From assembly GCF_027943255.1 (NCBI RefSeq), contig NC_072892.1, forward strand, positions 21,723,792-21,787,791: a DNA stretch of 64,000 nt. Direction: 5' to 3'. Source of the stretch: Anastrepha obliqua (taxonomy: Eukaryota; Arthropoda; Insecta; Diptera; Tephritidae). Below, in pieces: positions 9,563 to 20,682 of the stretch. Both the position numbers and the translations under genes were made by a program. Within the stretch, counting starts at the first letter, position 1; each line of letters opens with the position of its first letter. The notes under the pieces were generated by a model. It was not told the DNA's origin. It saw only the letters and a list, made by a program, of their open reading frames with translations, and made no database searches.

Positions 9563-11059
9563 ATGTTACTCGTGATGCTATTCACCAGAAAATACAAGCC
9601 TCCGCTGTTTAAGCTTCCTAGACTTAATAACCAGTGTCTTACACTCTCATCGGAAGTCAAGTATCTTGGTGTAATACTTGACCCCAAGCTCCACTGGAAG
9701 CTGCACATAGAAAATCGAGTTAAGAAAGCTAATATAGCCTTCTATGCCTGTAAATCTATGTTCGGCAAAAAATGGGGCCTCAAGCCACGTGTCGTACTCT
9801 GGATGTACAACCTAGTGGTTCTGCCAATTTTAACATACGGTTGCCTAGTTTGGTGGTTAGCTCTTCAGAAGGGCTACAACTTCACTAAATTAGAGAGAGT
9901 GCAGAGAACTGCATGTGTGGGCATCACTGGTGCCTGCAGAACATGTCCCACCGCTGCGCTCAACGTTATACTCCACTTAATTCCTGTGGATCTGCAAGTT
10001 AAATCCATTGCTGCTCAGAGTGCTATCAGACTGAGGGAGTTTGGCCTCTGGAGACAACTCCCTGTTGGGCATAGCAGCATCTTGAAGCAGATCTCCCCTT
10101 CCTTCTCTGATATTCGCACCGACCTCTCCATCCGCAAACTGTGCTTTGAGGGTTGTGCTAGGGCTATCTTTCCGAGCAGGCAAGATTGGAAAGAGGGGAG
10201 AGTTGTTGCGGATATAGATGCCTCTGTTTTCACTGACGGATCCAAAATGGAGTCTGGAGTGGGAGCGGGGGTCTACTCCAAATCAGCCAACATCTCGGTC
10301 TCCTATAAACTGCCGGAGACAAGCAGCGTCTTTCAAGCAGAGGTCTTCGCGATCCTGCAGGCATGCAAAATGCTTCAGGATCGCTGCTGGGAGGGAGACT
10401 TAAAAATTTTTTCCGATAGCCAAGCTGCAATCAAGGCACTGTCGTCGCCGCATTGCAGCTCTCTTCTCGTAAACTCCTGTAAGGAGGAACTTAAACGCCT
10501 CGAACGGGCAGGAAACATCTCCCTCATCTGGGTTCCTGGGCACAGGAATATAGAGGGAAATGAAATTGCCGATGAACTTGCCAGGAAGGGGGCGGCAGAA
10601 CCGAGCCCAGCTGCCCTCTTCTCAGACATCGGTATCCCCTTGGCCGTTGTTAAAGGGAAACTACACAACTTCTTTCTAAGAAAAGCGCAAGACAGATGGA
10701 AGTCTGTCTCATCATGTGCCATTTCAAAAGCACTATGGCCTCAATATGACATAAACAGAACGCTTAAGGTGATGGGAACCCCCCGCCACTCAATTTCCAA
10801 ACTCATCGCGGTGATTACTGGCCACTGGGTGATCGGCACTCACGCGGAGAAGCTTGGAATTCCGTACAACCCTCATTGCAGAAGCTGTGGGGATCCTACA
10901 GAGAAAGAGACTGTGGTACACTTTCTCTGCAGATGTCCGGCTTTGGCGGCTAGGCGCTTGAGATTCCTCAGCGTTCCCTTTGGGGATGACTTGACGAAAT
11001 TCTCCAGCCTAGATCCCTTTTCTCTCCTCCGCTACATCAACAGCACTGGATGGCTGTAG
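9563..11059 (+). CDS. LINE family B ORF2 C-terminal part: RT thumb, RNase H, CCHC
   Basis: A 498-codon frame without interruption. Residues 1-5 come from the flanking target DNA and element sequence begins at residue 6 (LFTRKYKPPLF), so the ATG is accidental and the product is an N-terminally truncated polyprotein. Residues 6-130 are the end of the reverse transcriptase. Residues about 220-345 are an RNase H with all four acidic residues in place: D225 (TDGSK), E260 (FQAEVFAIL), D285 (FSDSQAAI) and D337 (NEIADELAR). A CCHC knuckle follows at C439, C442, H453 and C456. In a full-length element this protein would copy the LINE RNA at the target. With no endonuclease or RT palm this copy cannot move by itself. 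It is close to family A but has no frameshifts, so it is younger. Confidence 0.92.
   Translation: MLLVMLFTRKYKPPLFKLPRLNNQCLTLSSEVKYLGVILDPKLHWKLHIENRVKKANIAFYACKSMFGKKWGLKPRVVLWMYNLVVLPILTYGCLVWWLALQKGYNFTKLERVQRTACVGITGACRTCPTAALNVILHLIPVDLQVKSIAAQSAIRLREFGLWRQLPVGHSSILKQISPSFSDIRTDLSIRKLCFEGCARAIFPSRQDWKEGRVVADIDASVFTDGSKMESGVGAGVYSKSANISVSYKLPETSSVFQAEVFAILQACKMLQDRCWEGDLKIFSDSQAAIKALSSPHCSSLLVNSCKEELKRLERAGNISLIWVPGHRNIEGNEIADELARKGAAEPSPAALFSDIGIPLAVVKGKLHNFFLRKAQDRWKSVSSCAISKALWPQYDINRTLKVMGTPRHSISKLIAVITGHWVIGTHAEKLGIPYNPHCRSCGDPTEKETVVHFLCRCPALAARRLRFLSVPFGDDLTKFSSLDPFSLLRYINSTGWL
9567..9577. repeat. Target site duplication of LINE B, left
   Basis: TACTCGTGATG, repeated exactly at 11184-11194. 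Confidence 0.9.
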
Positions 11060-11183
11060 ACGGTCTTATCTCCTTCCTTAATCCTTTCACAGGTAGTGGT
11101 CCACTCTATGGTATCAAAACGGCACGTAAGTGCTACTTGTAGCGTACCTGGGGTACTCTTGCCATCTTACCTACCTACCTACC
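9578..11183 (+). mobile_element. LINE family B insertion, 5' truncated, with 11-bp target duplication
   Basis: TACTCGTGATG flanks the element at 9567-9577 and 11184-11194. After the stop at 11059 the 3' UTR includes CAGGTAGTGGTCCACTCTAT and CTGGGGTAC, shared with LINE A, and ends in a CTTACCTACCTACC tail. Joining the flanks rebuilds a continuous composite repeat, which fixes the insertion boundaries to within a base or so. Confidence 0.93.
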
Positions 11184-11194
11184 TACTCGTGATG
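11184..11194. repeat. Target site duplication of LINE B, right
   Basis: TACTCGTGATG, directly after the TACC-rich tail of the LINE. Confidence 0.9.
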
Positions 11195-11302
11195 TAGCTT
11201 TCGAATGGTGAAAGAATTTTTAAAATCGGTCCAGTAGTTTTTGAGCCTATTCATTACAACCAAACAAACAAAGTTTTCCTCTTTATAATATTAGTATAGA
11301 TA
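11195..11302 (+). mobile_element. 3' tail of an RTE/SINE or Helentron-type repeat
   Basis: The words AAAATCGGTCCAGTAGTTTT and TCCTCTTTATAATATTAGTA form a 3' end very common in insect genomes, where it closes RTE LINEs, SINEs and Helentron derivatives. Here it is the right end of the composite repeat that begins at 8226, now displaced by LINE B. Which of these groups owns the composite cannot be settled from this copy. Confidence 0.6.
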
Positions 11303-11612
11303 TGGTGAATATTACCATACATTTTTTCCTTCATATATAATAAAAAAATAATAATAATAACATTAAAACAACAGGTATTATTAACAAACTTGGTTTTATT
11401 TTAAATTCTTCAAGTAAATCAAATTAATAATAATCAATAAGAAGGCATATGCCAATACAAATACGTGAATTTATATATGTACATATGCGCATATACCTAC
11501 ATATATACGCTCACTTAAGTAGGGGAGAGCAAGATGTCGAACGTTGCCGTTCGTTTGCTTTGTTTGCTTTGTCGTTCCTTCCGCGCTTTCGCTTGCAGTT
11601 CATTCAATGCAA
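11303..11612. other. No gene seen
   Basis: AT-rich DNA with an ATAATAATAA stretch and TATATGTACATATG repeats. Nothing further recognised. Confidence 0.6.
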
Positions 11613-11794
11613 TGAGCAAGGTAACTACATATGAGCAAGGTAACACTAATATGAGCAAGGTAACACTAATGAGCAAGGTAACACTAAAGAGCAAGGTAAC
11701 ACTAATGAGCAAGGTAACTACATATGAGCAAGGTAACACTAATGAGCAAGGTAACTACATATGAGCAAGGTAACACTAATATGAGCAAGGTAAC
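11613..11794. repeat. 18-19 bp minisatellite (GAGCAAGGTAAC core), about 10 units
   Basis: About ten units begin GAGCAAGGTAAC and continue either ACTAAT or TACATAT. The two unit types alternate irregularly. Next to it (11795-11870) is a unique piece with TTATAAGACGTTATCACGTC, resembling TTATGACGTTNTCACGTT in block Y. The array may therefore occupy the same place in a related element that the pentanucleotide array occupies at 8381. Confidence 0.93.
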
Positions 11795-11870
11795 GACACA
11801 TTTTTTCGTGCGTGCAGCCTGTTAAATCGAATTATAAGACGTTATCACGTCAAAAAAAACAAACAATACT

Positions 11871-12282
11871 GCAGATTAATTTCTGGTATTAGTTGGTCGG
11901 TTGGTTAAGACGGTGATTCTCCAAGAATCCACATAGCCATTCATAGAAGACGCATCAACTATCCATGCACCCCGAAAAATGTATTATTTGATGTGCTTGG
12001 CTTGCTAGAGGTAGCACTGGAGGTAAAAAATCGATCGTCTGAGTGCTAAATGGTTCTCGTAAGGTGAGGTAACAACAATTTTTAGTGGTGTGAGTTTATC
12101 AACGGATAGTCTATTGGCCTGGCGAAACACGGAAAATGACGGCGAGGGAAGCTTTCTTCAATTGCAGGAAATTTCTTTCCAATAAAAGCTTGAATATATT
12201 TCGTATTCGGTACCTTAAATGGCATACCTTAAAGTATGGACCGTGAAGGTTATGAGTATGAATAAATTACAACAAGAAGAAG
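11871..12282. other. No gene seen
   Basis: Mixed-composition DNA of unknown origin before the LINE C fragment. No frame or repeat here could be assigned. Confidence 0.5.
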
Positions 12283-13742
12283 GAAGCTTGATGGACTCGT
12301 TCTGCCTAATCTAAAAGGAGACACAACCCACATATCCAAAGAAATTAAATATCTTAGAGTAATCCTCGATAGTAAACTTCTCTGGAAATCACACGTTGAA
12401 ACAAAGGCATCTAAATCACTGACAGCCTGCCTGCAGTGCAAGAGTGTTTTTGGGAAAACGTGAGGTCTTTCTCCCAGTAAGGTCCTATGAATCTACACAG
12501 CTATGATAAGACCTATTATCTACGGATCAGTGGTCTGAATGAGTAGACTCCATCTCGTGGGAGTCAGGAGGACCTTACCGATACTACAATTCAGTGTGGC
12601 CATCTGTTACGTCGGAGCTTTTCTGACTACTTCAGGCCCGGCATTAGATGCTCTGATTAATCTACCACCACTTGATGCTTTCATCCAAGGAGAGGCCTTG
12701 AAGGCCATCTGCAGACTGAAACACAGTGGGAATTGGTACGGCCCCTGTCCGGCATTGGACAACAGAGTAGGCATGGAGTGCGAACCAACGATCTTTGCTA
12801 TGCGCCTTGACTCCATGCCATCTAGAGTCGTACTTGACAAGAGATATAGTGTGTGGTCAAACTCTTAAAATGAGCCCGGCAAACACTGTTTTCGCATTTT
12901 CACGGATGGCTCGAAGACCGAGCACGGCTTCGGCTCAGGGGTCTACGAGGAATCCAGCGGGACAAAACTGCACTTTGCTCGTGAAATGCACACATTTGTG
13001 TTTCAAGCGGAGGTGTATGCTGTTCCAGAAGTGATGAAATTTGTTATGAAAAACAGTTGGAGAGGCAGATCTATACGTGTCTGCAGTGACAGCCAAGCTG
13101 CGCTCATGACCTTAGACTGCGCCCAACCACTTCAAGGGTAGTCGAGTCCTGTAAATCCAGGCTGAACTATGTCGATAGACAAAATAGCCTGATGCTAACA
13201 TAGGTCCCGGGACATGTGGGTATGACGGGTAACGAGATCTCTGACTGTTTAGCCAGAATGGCCTCTGAGCCCGAGCCAAGGAAGTTGGCCTCAGAGGCCG
13301 TTCTGTCACTCCCTTCTGCAGCCATCAAAGCCATGGTTAGCAAACGGGTTACTCTAACCCATAAGCGAGCTTAGCAGGCTGAGAGAAGCTGCAGATGGAC
13401 AAAACTGATGTTACCTATCATGTCCGACCGACTGTCGCAGTTCCTCCTGCCACTAAACAGAGGGGACAGTAGGAGGCTGGTTGGACTGATGACGGGCCAC
13501 TTTCTATGGGCAAAGCATGTGGAAGAGGTGGACATCTCAGACAGTACACTCTGCCCAGCATGTGGGAGGAAGATGAGACGACGGACCATTTTCGGTGCGT
13601 CTGCTCAGCCTTCGCTTGAATCAAGCTTTGAGGTCTTTGGCGCTGATGTGTTTAGGAGCGACCACCTTGGCTCCTTGGCACCACAAGATCTACTCAGAGT
13701 TCTTCGGAGGAACTGGAAGGAAGCAAATGTTTTGGCTATGTA
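12283..13742 (+). pseudogene. LINE family C ORF2 fragment (RT end, RNase H, CCHC)
   Basis: Read with frame changes, the plus strand gives the end of an RT (KYLRVILDSKLLWKSHV, PIIYGSVV), an RNase H and a knuckle. The RNase H blocks are FTDGSKTEHGFGSGVY near 12900, FVFQAEVYAV near 13005, CSDSQAALMTL near 13085 and VPGHVGMTGNEISDCLARM near 13210. The knuckle is CPACGRKMRRRTIF near 13555. Stops at 12462, 12866, 13138 and 13203 and several frameshifts make it dead. Family C differs clearly from A and B in its RNase H. Part of the same family recurs at 22100-22470. Confidence 0.85.
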
Positions 13743-15868
13743 ACATAAGAGACTGGAGAGGACTTAGGACTATGGGGCAGTTAGTTGAAGCAGCACAAAG
13801 CAGCGACAATTACTGTAATATTTTAAAGATTTATTGAATTTAGAAAGGAAGATATAATTATTTATCACATTTGCACTAAAAGGTGATGAACTATTTATTA
13901 CTGTGGTCGCTTAAATTCTGTACTAAGAATTTATAAGAGTTTATAATAAACACCTGCTGCCCCTTTACAAGTGTGTCTGGTCTGAGGCATTTAGACAGAT
14001 TTCTCGTATCCTATCCTATCTCTCCATCTGAACTCTTATGTGGTTTGTTAAACCCCAGCTCTCAGAATGACAGTGGTTCTGTTGTTTTTTAGGCCCTACT
14101 GTGTACTTATAATCAGAAAATATCTAACGAAATTGGGTTAAAATACCAAACAGCCATGGGCGATTTTAAATTCATCATTCCAATCAACCAACCAAAACGG
14201 ACAAAAAACTCGCTAAGCCAAAGGCACGAAGCCATCCCTACTTGAAATCCTACGAACTTTGTTTTTGTATGAAAATAACTGCATCAAATTTCGACACCTA
14301 AATAAGCACAGACAGACTTTGTGATGGGGCCGGGAAATCGGTCAAGCGCCTGTAGTTTGTTTATTTTTACTTTTCTCTGTTTTTTTTTTCTTTTTTTCCT
14401 AACTGTCGGTTTTGTACGCAGGCTAATTTCAAGTGCTTTTAAATGGGCAAAAATGCAGCACAAAAACAACAAAGAGCAAAAAAAAAAAACAAAATTGACA
14501 TAACTGCAAAAAATGTAAATCCTACAGAGATAGCAAAAAGGCAAATTGAAATTACTAATTTTTTTGTAGCATACATATGGGCGTGCTGCTCGCGATATGC
14601 GTGTGTGTAGTTACATAGTTGAATGCCACCATACCTCAACAAGCACACACACCCAAACGCTATTTGTTAGTACTTTTCAAAGTTTTGTACAGTTAACGCC
14701 CGCATTTAGGGGGCGACACAGAAGAAGTCAAAAGTGCAAAGTGTAAAAAAATGTGACACATACCTTTGTGGGCGCGTGCTTTTGTTTCCTATATTTTACA
14801 GCGCTCACCCACACACACACACACCCACACACTCGCATACTTAGCGTGCCCTAAGTGAAATGAAAAAAGTGGGAAAATCTACAACGCTTTGGGAATAAAA
14901 CGTTTGACGTTTTTGTGTGTGCGCGCGCGCTTACAAAGAAACTGGAAGGCATTGACATGTGATGGAGGGTTCGTAGTGCGCCTAAAAGCATGTTTGCACA
15001 ATGTATTGTGCATATTATACGCCCACACACAAGCGCCCTTACTTCAGTTGCCATGCTTTAAGGGATATTTCACACTACTCATTTGGCTTCACTAATGCGC
15101 ACTTTGCAACATTCGGCCTTTGTAGATAAATAACGTTCGCCGCTCTGTTGCCTATTTGTAGGCGTCTGTCAATTGTGCAATGAAACAATACGCTTTACAA
15201 GCATGCCGGCTTATAGATATTTGGTCAACTGGAATTCTGTACAAGCTAATGCGCCTAAAATGCACTTTGTGTGAGACATTTCAGTGACGCAAATTGTTGC
15301 TTGATTGTTGCACAACTGAAGAGTAAATGTGTTGCATTATTTTAGGCGCATTAGCATGGAAAATAACTCAAGTGCAACGAGCGTTGATAATGGCGTACGT
15401 CAGCTAACTAATACCAGAGGTAAACTACTAAAAATCGAATATGAATAGATATGAAATATTTCCAAAATACTCTCAAGCCGTTGAAGCATTGATATAGAGT
15501 AGTTATTTTTGATGCATAGAATGTATGTATGTATGCGTGTATGCGACGAAAATGCTAAATATCTTAAGTGCACATTTGCTGGTGCAAATTCGTTAATGCC
15601 TTTCACTTTTTGATAGCAAAAATGCTTTGTGGCTAAATCCATAGTTTGTAATAAAGTTATGGCAGAAATTTTTAAATTTCCGGCAACATTTATTTAGGAG
15701 CAGCAGAGCGTGGCAACAGATTGTAGTGTAAAGCAACTGCACGTATGTGAAGTTTCTATTAAAAACTCGAATTTTTGGATACAATTTTTGGAAAGTTTGG
15801 CTTTATTTTATATACTAGGCTATTCATTTTTGTTGAGTAATTATTATTTTTTATTTAATTTCAGTATT
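13743..15868. other. No gene seen; fly intergenic DNA
   Basis: AT-rich spacer with CA repeats at 14804-14835 and TATG repeats near 15525. The open frames here are short and low in complexity. Confidence 0.6.
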
Positions 15869-15869
15869 T

Positions 15870-16178
15870 TTCATAAAATTATATTAAAATTTCCAACCTT
15901 TCGTTCAGAATTTTTCAAAATTTTATATTGAAATTTCCAGCTTTTTTTCAGAATTTTTCAAAGAATTATAATAAAATTTCCAATCTTTTATTCACAATTT
16001 TTCAAAAAATTATATTAAAATGTCCAGCTTTTTATTCAGAATTTTTTAAAAAATTATATTAAAATTTGCAACTTTTTATTCAGAATTTTTGAAAAAATTA
16101 TATAAAATGTCGAACTTTTTATTCAGAATTTTTCAAAAAAATGTATTAAAATTTCCAACTTTTTATTCAGAATTTAAA
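15870..16178. repeat. Minisatellite, about 44-bp unit, six to seven copies
   Basis: Units of the form TTCAGAATTTTTCAAAAAAT + TATATTAAAATTTCCAACTT + TTTA recur at 15904, 15949, 15992, 16036, 16080 and 16123 with small indels and substitutions. A trailing partial unit lies near 16168. Confidence 0.9.
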
Positions 16179-16639
16179 AAAAAATCCGAGTTTACAGTTT
16201 TGTAGCCCATTAATTTTTAGTACAACAAAGTGAAAGTTTCAAGTAGCTAAAAATGCTCGTTGATTTTGGACAATTTTTTTCACCCAGGTATTCAGCATTT
16301 TACTCTGCAAAAAAGACTTCTAAAAATTTCCTTTATATACATAGAAGAAAATTTTCTACGTCGTATACAAAAACAAAAAAAAGAACACAAAATTGTTACA
16401 ATCAATGCGATTTTTCAGCGATTTTATATTTGCATTTTTTTATATTAAAATTGAATGCGCTTTAAAACTGCATATAGAGAAATTTTTTTAATTATTTTTA
16501 TAAAACCTTGGGAATTTTCATATGTTTTTTCTAATTTGTTAAATTTTTGTAAATTTTGTACAATGTTTGGAACTTTGAGTTATTTGGTATTTGTTGCAGG
16601 TTAAACTATACTTAAATAAAAGCAAAAAAAATATATAAA
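16179..16639. other. No gene seen
   Basis: AT-rich spacer between two tandem arrays; nothing recognised. Confidence 0.6.
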
Positions 16640-17960
16640 TAAAAAAATTTATTAAAAAAAATTAAACACAAAAACAAAAAAAATTATAAAAAAATAAAAA
16701 CAAAGTATTAAATACAAAACCAAAAACAAAAAAAAAAATTAATACAAAAACACAAAAAAATGGAATACAAACACAAATTAAATGTAAAACCAACGAAAAA
16801 ATATTTAAAACGTTTGCGCTCTTATTGTTTTGAACACAGGTGTATATACAAATAGTAATTGCGGCCAAGCCATATTTTAATAAAAACAAAAAAGAAAAAC
16901 TTAAATACAAAAAAAATTTTATACGAAAAAAATTAAATTGAATACCAAAAAAAATTTAATTCGAATAAAATTTTTTTGAAAAAAAAACAAGCATTAAATA
17001 CAAAAACAAAAAAATGTAATACAAAAAAATTAAATCCAAAACAAACAAGAAAATTAAAATGCGGTAGATAATTCGCCGCGCTGCTATTATTTTGTACACA
17101 TGTGTATACTCGTATACAAGTAATACGTGCGACTAGAATATGTTTAAAAAAAGCAAAAAAAAAATTAAATACAAAAACAAACAAAATTTTATATAATTAA
17201 GCAAACAAACAAACAATATATTCTTAAATTTTTTTTAATGTTTTTAAATTTTTTTTATTTTTTAAATTTTTTTACACTTTTTTTAATTTTTAAATTTAAT
17301 CTTAAATTAAAATTTTTTTTATTAAAAAATTAAATCCTATTATTTTGAACTTTAATTTCACATACACGTAGTAATTCCGACTATATTTTAAGAAAGCACC
17401 AAAAAAAATTAAATGCAAACACAAAAAGATTTAATACAACTAAAAAAAAATTTTTTTTAAATTTGTAAATATGTTTTTAATTTTTTTTTAATTTTTTAAA
17501 ATGTTTTTTTTAATTTTTTTTTAATATTTTTTAATGTCTTTTTTAACTTTTTTAATTTCTTTTATTTTTTTAATTTTTTAAGGTAATTTTAAATTTTTAA
17601 ACCAAAAAACAAAATTTAAATTTTTATTTGTTTTTAAATTTTGTTTTTAATAAAAAATTACATCCTTATTAATATCTCAAATCTTTAAGTCTTACACTAT
17701 ATTTTAAGAAAGCAACAAAAAAAGATATTCAATACAAACACAAAAAAATTTAATACAATTAAAAAAATTTTTTTTTAAATTTACAATTTGTTTGCTTTTT
17801 TCAATTTTTTTAAATTTTTTTTTAATTTAAAAAAATTTTTTTTTATTTATTTTTTAAATTTTTTTAAATTTTTAAATCTAAAAAAATTAAATTCAAAAAC
17901 ACAAAAAAACCAGCCAAAACAAACAAAAAATGTAAAACGCGGTAGATAATTCGTCGCGTT
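16640..17960. repeat. AT-rich region with degenerate long-period tandem repeats
   Basis: Homopolymer-rich blocks alternate with a more complex motif around TATTNTTTTGNACACA. The motif occurs near 16825, 17085, 17337 and 17955, about 250 bp apart for the first three. The phrase GCGGTAGATAATTCG occurs at 17061 and 17939, and TATATTTTAAGAAAGCA at about 17383 and 17697. This looks like an old tandem array eroded by A/T slippage. The frames read in it are artefacts of A and T runs. Confidence 0.65.
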
Positions 17961-18114
17961 ATTTTGAACACATAAAGTACCATTAAACCATCAAATCCAA
18001 TAAAAACTGCTTCGTTCACATAAAAAGTTATGAAAATAATAATTTGAAGGTTTGACTGAATGAAAAAAATTTGTTCAGTTTTGCACTTCGAGCCCATGCC
18101 CTTTTCTGGCCTCT

Positions 18115-18355
18115 ACTCATCACATTAGCACACAGAAACCCAGTTCCTTTATTAAACTCAAGATAGAGCTGGGCTGGGCTGAGCGTATATGCCTTTCTTC
18201 TGCACGCATCTGCCCGAGATGTCTCAGCATTCTCTGCGCTATAGCGTCACACTCAAGGAGTAGGTGTGTTGGAGTATCCGGGCACTGGTTGCAGAAACGA
18301 CAGGTGTCACCGTATCCCAATCCAGTCTGCAATGACCAGTGAGAATGCCCGTATG
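18115..18355 (-). pseudogene. LINE family D C-terminal fragment (CCHC)
   Basis: The minus strand encodes TGLGYGDTCRFCNQCPDTPT followed by HLLLECDAIAQRMLRHLG, ending in SILSLIKELG. This is the zinc-knuckle C-terminus of a LINE polyprotein and parallels the family D fragment at 25212-25463 (CRFCDQSQETPMHLFLES, IVSLIRALG). Upstream domains are absent. Confidence 0.75.
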
Positions 18356-18427
18356 CATGAATTGTTTTTCCACAATTTCGGGCGTTTTTTGCGCATTACT
18401 TCTCGTAATCGGCGCATAATTTCAATG

Positions 18428-18428
<1 letters not shown>

Positions 18429-18458
<30 letters not shown>

Positions 18459-18466
18459 ATTAACTA
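18429..18466. repeat. (TA)n microsatellite
   Basis: Nearly uninterrupted TA repeat with one phase shift near 18450. Confidence 0.9.
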
Positions 18467-18469
18467 CTA

Positions 18470-20560
18470 CTTTTACCTTACTTTAAATGCTAAGACCTTC
18501 TGACCTTGACATTTGATCGAACTGGGCCTAATTTTTTGGCACTTTTTACCTCACAAACACTGCAGCTTGCGAGACCAACTTAAAATAGGTGGATTGAATA
18601 CCAAATACTTCTATAAAATCACAGGATTTATGGATTCAAAACCAAAAGCAGCTAAGGTCAAAAAAATTGATTTTTTCCAAATGCGCAGAAGTGCACATAT
18701 GGATGCCAGGATTGAATAACAAAATAACTTTTGCATTAAAATATGTGGGAATTTCTTAAAAGCGCAAATCAGTCTTTAATGCTGAATTATTCTTTACTTT
18801 AACACGAAAATTTATTGTACTATCCGATTGGGCAGTAATTCTTGATAAATATCTCGCCTGCAATATCCGCTTTTGCTATGGAATCCGCTCACAGCATACT
18901 GCAGGATGCATAGATAACTGTAATTTGCTAAAATTATGCATCTTTCAATATACATGCACACACACACACATATTCGCACAATCATAAATCACAAATCTCA
19001 TAACCCTTGTGGCGGAATTTTGAGCAATTTATGCGTTTGGCGGGCGAAACGGACAAAGCAAAGGCAGCATCTCGAGGATGAATAATTTATGATAGCAAGG
19101 ATAACACACAGTAATTCCAGTATCAGGGGGCAAATAAACAATAAATGCCTAGACATGTATGTGTGTGTGTGTGTGTGCGTGAAAATATTTTATTTGACTT
19201 AAGGTGGTTTTTGTCATGAACTTTTCGAGGTCCTCCGTTTGGCTTGAATTTCTAGTGAACACAAAAGTGAAAATGACTGAAAATGACAACTTAAGTTCCT
19301 GTACTTTGTTGCTACTCTACTTGGAGCTTTTAAATTTGTTTCAAAGATAAAATATCATTTGTTGTCTTAACGCAATTTGCCACCACCCAAAAGGCAAATA
19401 TGAGCTCGTTAAAAACTTTCCTGAAGCAGCCAATGAATTTGGAAACTATGAATGCTTTTGCAATAATGGAAGAGGGCTGTGAAGGGCGTGAGTAAAGAGA
19501 ACTAGAAAATAAATGCTGCTTGCCGCAGGAGATAAACGAACTATGCACAAACAGACTTCAACTGCTACTGCCGACTAGTGGCGTAAGATTCATATCGAAA
19601 AAGGATAATACCAAAATACTAAATAAATTCACATCAATATTACGCATACACGAATAAAGGTATAAGCAACTAAAGTAAACTAAGTGAATATGTGTATGTG
19701 TGTGCGCTAGCATTGGCCTGCAGCTGATGGAAACTTTTCGGCTGTGTTTCAGAGAGATTTGCACGCAAGAAAAAGAAAAAGAGTTGAGCTGACGAACGCC
19801 GCAGAGGATATAGAAGGGAATAGCGGATAACTGTGGTAGAGTACGTGAGGGGTGAGGAGGGAACAGCAATCTAATTGAAAGTATTCAGTGTTGGCTACTA
19901 GAATGACACTGGCGGCGTTAAGCCACATGCGTGAAGTGAATGGAAAACATTTTGAGTGGAGCAGGAAAAGTGCGAAAGTAGTTTAGCAGATGAAAGAGCA
20001 CGAATGGCAGGCAATTCCTTAGATAGCCACAAATGCACACAACATACAGTTTTAGGCAGTTCTTGAGTTTTGAAATGGAAAGTTGAATAAAGTACAAAAA
20101 ATAAGAAAAAAAACATAATTGACGCGTACACCCAACAGATGTAGCTACACGACGTCCATGCACTAAACGGCGACCGCAGCGCTGCGGCGGCGTAATTTAA
20201 AAACGGTACTTACTTTAAAAACACGCCTCATATATGCAACTGCGTTCTTGTTATAACTGGGATTGTCTAACCATACAATAGTAGCATTCCAGGAGAATGT
20301 AAGTGTATATGCGAATATGCATGGATCCTAAAAGGGATAACATTTCAGAGTGTTGAAGCTGTGAAAGGGAGAGCGATATGCGTTGCGAAAGAGCTAGAAG
20401 AACAAAGCTTTTAATTAGAAGAAGATACGCCTGTAACGGGAAGTAAGTTGTGGCGAATATGGGCCTCTGAATGTGAAATAATTTTTATGCACCATTCATG
20501 TTTTTTTTTTTTTCATTCACAATATTTATTATGAAATTCGCATTTATCCTTTTATCTTCT
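18470..20560. other. No gene seen; fly intergenic DNA
   Basis: AT-rich spacer with a CA run near 18958 and a GT run near 19160. Open frames below 105 codons show no recognisable domain. Confidence 0.6.
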
Positions 20561-20561
20561 T

Positions 20562-20682
20562 TCTCTCTCTCTCTTGCGCTCTCTCTTTCTCTCTCTCTTT
20601 CTCTCGCTCTCTCTCTCGCTCTTTCTCTCCCTCTCTCTCTTTATCTCGCTCTCTCTCTCTCTCTCTCGCTCTCTCTGCCTTT
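20562..20682. repeat. CT-rich microsatellite
   Basis: Interrupted (TC)n with TCTCGCTC variants. The Leu/Ser-rich frame at 20498-20785 is a translation of this repeat. Confidence 0.93.

Noticed and set aside
13408..13837. Several overlapping frames on both strands of LINE C
   Set aside because: Only the plus-strand frames that chain into RNase H and knuckle blocks are meaningful; the others are shadows.
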